DNA from: an uncultured Oscillibacter sp.
GTDB taxonomy: Bacteria; Bacillota_A; Clostridia; Oscillospirales; Oscillospiraceae
Length of the DNA: 9,155 nucleotides
Assembly (NCBI GenBank): GCA_902462475.1
Contig: CABQCB010000055.1
Coordinates: 1-9,155 of the forward strand
Direction of reading: 5' to 3'
The position numbers and the translations under genes are program-made. Positions 5,673 through 9,155 of the stretch are shown piece by piece; within the stretch, counting starts at the first letter, position 1; each line of letters starts with the position of its first letter. The notes beneath the pieces were generated by a model that had not been told where the DNA came from, searched no databases, and worked only from the letters and a program-made list of their open reading frames with translations.

Positions 5673-6338
5673 TTACCACCACCGGGTCGTATTCTTCGTC
5701 CGCCCCCCGCCTCCGGCCGGGCGCTCCGCCGCCGATTGCTGGAGCCTGGAAAGCCCCACTTCAAACTCATTGAGCATCTGGGTGCTCATCTGGATGTCGT
5801 CCTCCCGGTAGAGCTGGGCACCGATGTACAGCGGCACCAGCTCCGCCGCCTCCCGGGGCACGCCCAGGTCCTGATCGTCCGGCGTAGATGCCGTCAGGCG
5901 CGGCGTATAGGCCCGGTAATACACGGTGTACACCGCTGCCTGGTCCACCGGCAGCACCAGGGTGTCTCCGCCCTCCACGCTCCATTCCTCTGCCGGCCCA
6001 AAGCCCTCCCGCTCTGTCTCCCGGTAGAGCTCGCCGGCCTCCAGCGCCCGGTAGTCCGCAGCGGCCTCCCGCATGTCGATCCGAGCCACACCGCCCGCCG
6101 TCAGAGGCAGGCGCAGCATCTGTCCCTCCAGCTCCGGCTCCGAAACATCTCCGGAGACCTCCACCGTCAGCTTCTGCAAAAGTGGGATGCCCACGCCCGT
6201 GAGGATGGTGAGCGCCTCGTTGGCCACCGCCGGCATGGCATTGAGATACTCCTCATTGCTGTCGTCCCGGTTCAGCGAGGCGCCGTCGTTGGAAAAGATC
6301 CGCTGCAGCGCCGCCAGCTTCACCTCGCCCCAGTTCAT
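5673..6338 (-). CDS. Head-tail adaptor protein (T7 gp11-like position)
   Basis: ATG 6338-6336 follows AAAAGGAGG at about 9 nt. The 221-aa product begins MNWGEVKLAALQRIFSNDG. A helix-rich half (LNAMPAVANEALTILTG, residues 33-49) leads to a strand-rich centre (LTVEVSGDVSEPELEG onward, with LRLPLTAGGVARIDMREA). YTVYYRAYTPRLTAST follows, and a C-terminal helical pair contains REAAELVPLYIGAQLYRED, MLNEFEVGLSRLQQ. Helical bundle plus beta insertion plus the AxxLxPLYxGAxLYxxD pattern is typical of podophage adaptors (tail tubular protein A type) that sit under the portal and close the head. The tail end GGGGRTKNTTRWW is a flexible basic tip. It lies just after the capsid terminator, so it is probably expressed less than the capsid protein. 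Family by pattern and position. Confidence 0.75.
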   Translation of the reverse strand: MNWGEVKLAALQRIFSNDGASLNRDDSNEEYLNAMPAVANEALTILTGVGIPLLQKLTVEVSGDVSEPELEGQMLRLPLTAGGVARIDMREAAADYRALEAGELYRETEREGFGPAEEWSVEGGDTLVLPVDQAAVYTVYYRAYTPRLTASTPDDQDLGVPREAAELVPLYIGAQLYREDDIQMSTQMLNEFEVGLSRLQQSAAERPAGGGGRTKNTTRWW

Positions 6339-6355
6339 AAACCAGCCTCCTTTTC

Positions 6356-6385
6356 AAAAACGCCCGGGGTGATGCCCGGGCGTTT
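6356..6385 (-). terminator. Intrinsic terminator after the major capsid gene
   Basis: On the minus strand an 11-bp perfect stem, AAACGCCCGGG/CCCGGGCGTTT (6375-6385 and 6358-6368), surrounds a 6-nt loop and is followed directly by TTTTTG. The stem starts 2 nt after the capsid stop codon and the T run leads straight into the adaptor ribosome site. There is no obvious new promoter before the adaptor, so partial read-through is expected. This would set capsid mRNA above tail mRNA. Confidence 0.88.
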
Positions 6386-6387
6386 CC

Positions 6388-7398
6388 TCATTTCAGCTCC
6401 GTGCCGCCGGTCATGCCGCCCGCCGCCACAAAGCGCCAGTCGGCAAAGCCGCCGGAGAACCGGGCCCGGCCCTTCCAGAGGTTGTTGTCGTTGTTGTCGT
6501 CCAGCACAGAGCGGACGGTGAGCTTCACCCGGTCCTGGAAGATGGCGCCGTCGTTCTCCTCCAGGAAATCGGAATCCAGCAGGAACCAGGGCTTGTCCGT
6601 CTTGCCCATGAGCTGCAGCACCCAGGTGAGATAGGGGTCCACCAGAATGTTCCACCGCCCCACCTGATAGTTGAAGGCGTTGTTGTTGCTCTCGGGGTCC
6701 TTGTCGGAACCGGCAGCGGCAAAGGCCGCCTTCTTCAATCCCGCGTCGTTGGGGATCCAGATGGTGTTGGGCGCGATGCTCAAAAGCTCGCCGTTGTCAC
6801 CCTTGAGGTTCTGCATCTTCTCCTCCAGAAGGCCCAGGTTGTCGGCGGTCAGCTCTCCGGCAAACAGGTTGGACTGGGCCTTCTTGTCCACCTTGCCCGG
6901 GTGGTCCTTGGCGAACAGGGGCTTTTTGTCGGCGCTGGCGCAGTCGAAGGTCTTGGCCCCCACCTTCACGGTGGTGCCGTAGAGACCGCCGGCGTACAGG
7001 TAGCGCCCGAACTTTTCCCGGGTGCGGTCGTAGGAGGTGATTAGCTTGTTGGCCCGCTTCTTCATAGTGCTGATGCGGCCATCCTCCACCAGCTCCTGGG
7101 TAATGGCAAACTGGCTTTTCCAGGTCTCGTTGACGATGGCCTTGGGAAAGCCCTCTTCAAAGCCCGTCTCCGGATAGTTGCCGCCCTCACCCACGGGCTC
7201 GAAGTCGTCCGCGGCCGTCTCGCCGGTGTACTGCTCCGCCCAGTGCTTGCTGGTCTCCATGCGGAAGAGCTTTTTCAAAATGGACCGCTCTTCAAATGCC
7301 TCTCCCCGCTTCTCCAGATAGCTCTTGATGGGGAACTGGCTCTTGCCATACATGCTGTCCACCAGACCGGAGCCGATGGACACGGTACAATATGCCAT
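6388..7398 (-). CDS. Major capsid protein, HK97 fold
   Basis: ATG 7398-7396 follows AGGAGG at about 10 nt. The 336-aa product has the HK97-type order. An N-terminal arm (1-55) comes first. Then an E-loop-like stretch (about 58-88, with DDFEPVGEGGNYPETGFEEG). A long basic spine helix (about 95-138) has FAITQELVEDGRISTMKKRA and TREKFGRYLYAGGLYG. P/A-domain segments include LFAKDHP (161-167), APNTIWIPNDAGLKKAAF (209-226) and FNYQVGRWNILVDPYL (242-257). The C-terminus has FQDRVKLTVRSVLDD and GRARFSGGFADWRFVAAGG. The E-loop/spine pairing, FAIT-E-x-D motif and length match Mu gpT-like major head subunits as I remember them. It assembles the icosahedral shell on the scaffold, follows the decoration gene and ends at a strong terminator, as expected for the most abundant virion protein. 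Confidence 0.93.
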   Translation of the reverse strand: MAYCTVSIGSGLVDSMYGKSQFPIKSYLEKRGEAFEERSILKKLFRMETSKHWAEQYTGETAADDFEPVGEGGNYPETGFEEGFPKAIVNETWKSQFAITQELVEDGRISTMKKRANKLITSYDRTREKFGRYLYAGGLYGTTVKVGAKTFDCASADKKPLFAKDHPGKVDKKAQSNLFAGELTADNLGLLEEKMQNLKGDNGELLSIAPNTIWIPNDAGLKKAAFAAAGSDKDPESNNNAFNYQVGRWNILVDPYLTWVLQLMGKTDKPWFLLDSDFLEENDGAIFQDRVKLTVRSVLDDNNDNNLWKGRARFSGGFADWRFVAAGGMTGGTELK

Positions 7399-7414
7399 AG
7401 TTTTGTATCCTCCT

Positions 7415-7804
7415 TTATGCGAATCTCACGCGGACGCTGTCGCCCACCTGGGTGCCCTCCAGGTCCACGATGACAGCCACGCCGGAGTCGGTGGTGGCTG
7501 TCACCTGCAGCCCGTCCGCATCCAGCGTCACCTTGCTTCCTGCTTTGAGGCTCGTCCCTGCGGCGCTCAGCTGCGTCCGCCACACCTGATAGTCCTGCAC
7601 CCGCACCACGGGCACCACGTCCTGTTCGTCCTGCGGGCCCACCGCCATGAACTCCGGCTTTGCCGTGGCGCCGCACTTGGTCAAAAGGCCGCTGGCATTG
7701 GTCACCAGCGCCTCGCCCAGGACCACGGCCTCCTCTGCCGCCGCCTGCCGGTATTCAATGGGCGGCGTCTGGCCCACATCCATGCTCTGCATCAAAAATG
7801 CCAT
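7415..7804 (-). CDS. Capsid decoration/cement-type protein
   Basis: ATG 7804-7802 follows GGAAAGGAG about 9 nt upstream; the TAA stop lies in the capsid ribosome site (TAAAGGAGG). The 129-aa product has a variable N-terminus (MAFLMQSMDVGQTPPIEYRQ). Then come EEAVVLGEALVTNASGLLTK (25-44) and PEFMAVGPQ, and a strand-rich C-terminal half with LKAGSKVTLDADGLQVTATT, GVAVIVDLEG and GDSVRVRF. The pattern of a value-plus-Gly-plus-strand repeat around VLGEALV and VDLEGTQVGDSVRV resembles small cement proteins (DUF2190-like or lambda gpD-like). Between scaffold and capsid, it is best read as a head-surface stabiliser. The exact family is uncertain; it could instead be a minor head protein. Confidence 0.72.
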   Translation of the reverse strand: MAFLMQSMDVGQTPPIEYRQAAAEEAVVLGEALVTNASGLLTKCGATAKPEFMAVGPQDEQDVVPVVRVQDYQVWRTQLSAAGTSLKAGSKVTLDADGLQVTATTDSGVAVIVDLEGTQVGDSVRVRFA

Positions 7805-7843
7805 GCCGCTTTTCTCCTTTCCGCTGTGTAAATGTTTTTCGCT

Positions 7844-8773
7844 TTACTGCTTCCCAATACTCTTGAGGTACCGGGCATATTCCGTCCGGATCTCAGCGTC
7901 CGTGGCGCCGGGCATCATCTCCCGGTAGCTCTCCGCCATGTCCGCCGGAACCTCCACGGCCTCTCCGGCCTCCCGGTCAAGCCCTGCGCTGAGGTGGCGC
8001 TTTCCCTGGGCGGCATTGATGGCCGCCTGTCGGCTGGCCGCACGATGCCGCTGGTCCAGTTCCTGACGGTTGGCCAGGTAGAAGGCGTCTTCCAGCGCCA
8101 GCCCCTTTTGCACCAGTTCATTGAACCGTCCCGCCGTGGGGAGCTTGGCGATGTCGTCCAGGCTGCGGATCTCCGGGAACTCCCGGCCGATGGCCTGGAT
8201 GCTCTTCTGGATAGCTCCGGCCGCCCGTTCCCGCACGGTCTTCGCCCGCTCCATGGCCGCCGCCATGGTGGCCTGCCGCGCCTGCATCACCGCAGGGTGG
8301 TTCTCCACTTCCTGGCGCACCATCTGCCGCAAGGTATCTGCGGGCAGCCCCGCCCGCGAGAGCTGCTGCTCTGCCTGGCGGCGCTGGAGCTGCGCGTCCC
8401 GCTGCGTTTTTTCCTGCCGCCACGCCTGATAATCGGCCTCAGACGTGATGGGCCTGCCTGTAAAGGGATTTACCTGTCCATCAAAGATGTCCGCATAGAT
8501 CTTGTCCCGCTCCGCCTGCATGGCAGACCGACGTTCCTGCTCTTCCCGCTGCCGGCGCAGCTGCGCCTGGCGGTGCCGCTCACGGGCGGCGTCCTCGGCG
8601 CTCTCTTCCTGTCCGGAAGTCTCTTCGCCTGCTCCCTCAGTGGCAGGGGCGGCGATCTCCTGCGCTTGTGCGCCTGTTTCGGGGGCGGGGCCGGCGTCCT
8701 CCCGCACTTGTTCGCCTTCCGCGGAGGGCAGCGTCTCCTCCGCCGTCCCGAATACCTCCTGATACTCGTCCAT
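7844..8773 (-). CDS. Capsid scaffold protein
   Basis: ATG 8773-8771 follows AAAGGAG. The 309-aa product has an acidic low-complexity N-terminus (1-62, rich in Glu, Ala, Gly). A highly charged Arg/Gln/Glu helix follows (63-96, with RERHRQAQLRRQREEQERR). Then FTGRPITSEADYQAWRQEK (104-122), a further long charged helical stretch to about 255, and EFPEIRSLDDIAKLPTAGRF (198-217). A basic C-terminal helix pair ends it: PADMAESYREMMPGATDAE, YARYLKSIGKQ. Such low-complexity charged helical proteins placed just before the decoration and capsid genes are typical internal scaffolds, removed or cleaved after shell assembly. I recall the FTGRPI and GREFP blocks from clostridial phage scaffolds. No protease motif is visible, so release probably depends on another protein. 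Confidence 0.88.
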   Translation of the reverse strand: MDEYQEVFGTAEETLPSAEGEQVREDAGPAPETGAQAQEIAAPATEGAGEETSGQEESAEDAARERHRQAQLRRQREEQERRSAMQAERDKIYADIFDGQVNPFTGRPITSEADYQAWRQEKTQRDAQLQRRQAEQQLSRAGLPADTLRQMVRQEVENHPAVMQARQATMAAAMERAKTVRERAAGAIQKSIQAIGREFPEIRSLDDIAKLPTAGRFNELVQKGLALEDAFYLANRQELDQRHRAASRQAAINAAQGKRHLSAGLDREAGEAVEVPADMAESYREMMPGATDAEIRTEYARYLKSIGKQ

Positions 8774-8791
8774 ATGGTCTCCTTTCGCTTC

Positions 8792-8947
8792 TTACTTGCC
8801 GCCCTTGGCGCCGCCCCGCAGGTCGGTGCCGGTGATGCGGACATTGCCCTTCCGGCCGCTCTTGCCGCCCACCGGCGCGCGCACGTCCTGGGTGCCGCCG
8901 CTGGTGATGCTGCCGATGTAGCCCCGGCGTCCCTTCGGTTCCTTCAT
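8792..8947 (-). CDS. Small Gly/Lys/Arg-rich protein of the head module (51 aa)
   Basis: ATG 8947-8945 follows AAAGGAGG at about 7 nt, one of the best ribosome sites here, and the TAA at 8792-8794 is 18 nt before the scaffold ATG. The product starts MKEPKGRRGYIGSITSGG and continues through DVRAPVGGKSGRKGNVRIT to a Gly/Lys tail (RGGAKGGK). It has no Cys, few aromatics and a strong positive charge, so it is likely extended. I do not recognise it. Position before the scaffold and opposite charge to the scaffold N-terminus make nucleic-acid binding or scaffold contact possible; neither is shown. It is well supported as a gene though short. Confidence 0.75.
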   Translation of the reverse strand: MKEPKGRRGYIGSITSGGTQDVRAPVGGKSGRKGNVRITGTDLRGGAKGGK

Positions 8948-8996
8948 GGTCCTGCCTCCTTTCCCATATGTTCCATGACAGCCGTTTCCGGCATGG

Positions 8997-9155
8997 TCAA
9001 CTTCTCTGCACGGCCTGACGGCCTACGGTGCGCCCGCAGTCCGGACACCGCTTGTTGCGGCACCGGAACTCCAGTACCCGCAGCATCGCGCCGTCCCTGC
9101 GCTCCTGCGCCGCTGCCATGACCACAGCCTCCGTCCCGCATGTGGGGCATTTCAT
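8997..9155 (-). CDS. Zinc-ribbon protein (52 aa, may start at or before window edge)
   Basis: From ATG at 9155-9153 the frame reads MKCPTCGTEAVV, then an Arg-rich centre with FRCRNKRCPDCGR, to TGA 8997-8999. Cysteines are at 3, 6, 32, 37 and 40. C3/C6 with C37/C40 make a two-knuckle zinc ribbon, while C32-x4-C37 would also fit an Ogr/Delta-like spacing. The CPxCG start and charged middle recall the N-terminal ribbon of NrdR and Com-like phage regulators. It could bind nucleic acid or act as a small head-module partner. As its ATG is the very last bases, a longer form upstream cannot be excluded. It lies 49 bp before the 51-aa gene on the same strand. Confidence 0.7.
   Translation of the reverse strand: MKCPTCGTEAVVMAAAQERRDGAMLRVLEFRCRNKRCPDCGRTVGRQAVQRS

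Noticed and set aside
4016..5773. Long open frame on the plus strand (585 codons), opposite the nozzle-like gene
   Set aside because: It is Arg/Pro/Gly/Ala/Leu-rich low-information sequence mirroring a GC-rich gene on the other strand, crosses the palindromic gap and has no ribosome site or family motif.
5349..6521. Plus-strand open frame of 390 codons
   Set aside because: It overlaps adaptor, terminator and capsid C-terminus on the other strand and even reads through the terminator stem; no protein-like pattern.
7832..9121. Plus-strand open frame of 429 codons across the scaffold and the small head genes
   Set aside because: It is antisense to four well-supported minus-strand genes, has compositional bias typical of shadows and no Shine-Dalgarno.
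8944..9150. 68-codon minus-strand frame at the right end
   Set aside because: It overlaps both small head genes in another frame, lacks a ribosome site and is Gly/Arg-rich; the 52-aa frame with paired Cys motifs is far better.

Overview
All genes supported here lie on the minus strand and read from about base 9155 down to base 1. They form one compact late block of a tailed bacteriophage or prophage: head, then connector and tail, then fibres, then lysis. I read it as a podovirus-type phage. The capsid gene is followed by only two connector/tail-sized genes, an adaptor of 221 aa and a nozzle or stabilisation-like protein of about 622 aa, and the fibre genes come straight after. No tape-measure, tail-tube, sheath or baseplate gene is visible. 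GC is high (about 70% in lines I counted), Shine-Dalgarno sites are strong (AAAGGAG or AGGAGG before most genes), and the protein styles are familiar from Clostridia. The host is therefore probably a GC-rich gut Clostridium-class Firmicute such as an Oscillospiraceae-like bacterium; this is inference.

Layout in transcription order. Head module: a 52-aa zinc-ribbon protein (8997-9155), a 51-aa Gly/Lys/Arg-rich protein (8792-8947), a scaffold-like protein (7844-8773), a small decoration-type protein (7415-7804) and the HK97-fold major capsid protein (6388-7398). An intrinsic terminator (6356-6385) directly follows the capsid stop. Connector/tail module: a head-tail adaptor (5673-6338), then a palindrome-rich intergenic segment of about 200 bp (5474-5672), then a nozzle/stabilisation-type protein that probably starts at TTG (3605-5473).

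Host-recognition module: a fibre protein with 22 consecutive exact Arg heptads (2366-3595), a receptor-binding candidate with three 14-residue repeats and an AT-richer C-terminal domain (1557-2354), and a 124-aa companion (1170-1544). Lysis module: a possible 25-aa ORF (1096-1173), a one-TM coiled-coil protein (870-1091), a 71-aa unknown (615-830), a two-TM holin (365-613), a perfect hairpin (328-359) and the N-terminal third or so of a phosphodiester-glycosidase-like candidate endolysin (1-307, cut by the window).

The order scaffold, capsid, terminator, adaptor, nozzle, fibre, holin parallels the T7 late region. Here the internal-core (ejection) genes are absent between nozzle and fibre, and the portal, if present, must lie upstream of base 9155. 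No gap without a gene exceeds 200 bp. I see no tRNA, CRISPR array, transposase, integrase or attachment site.
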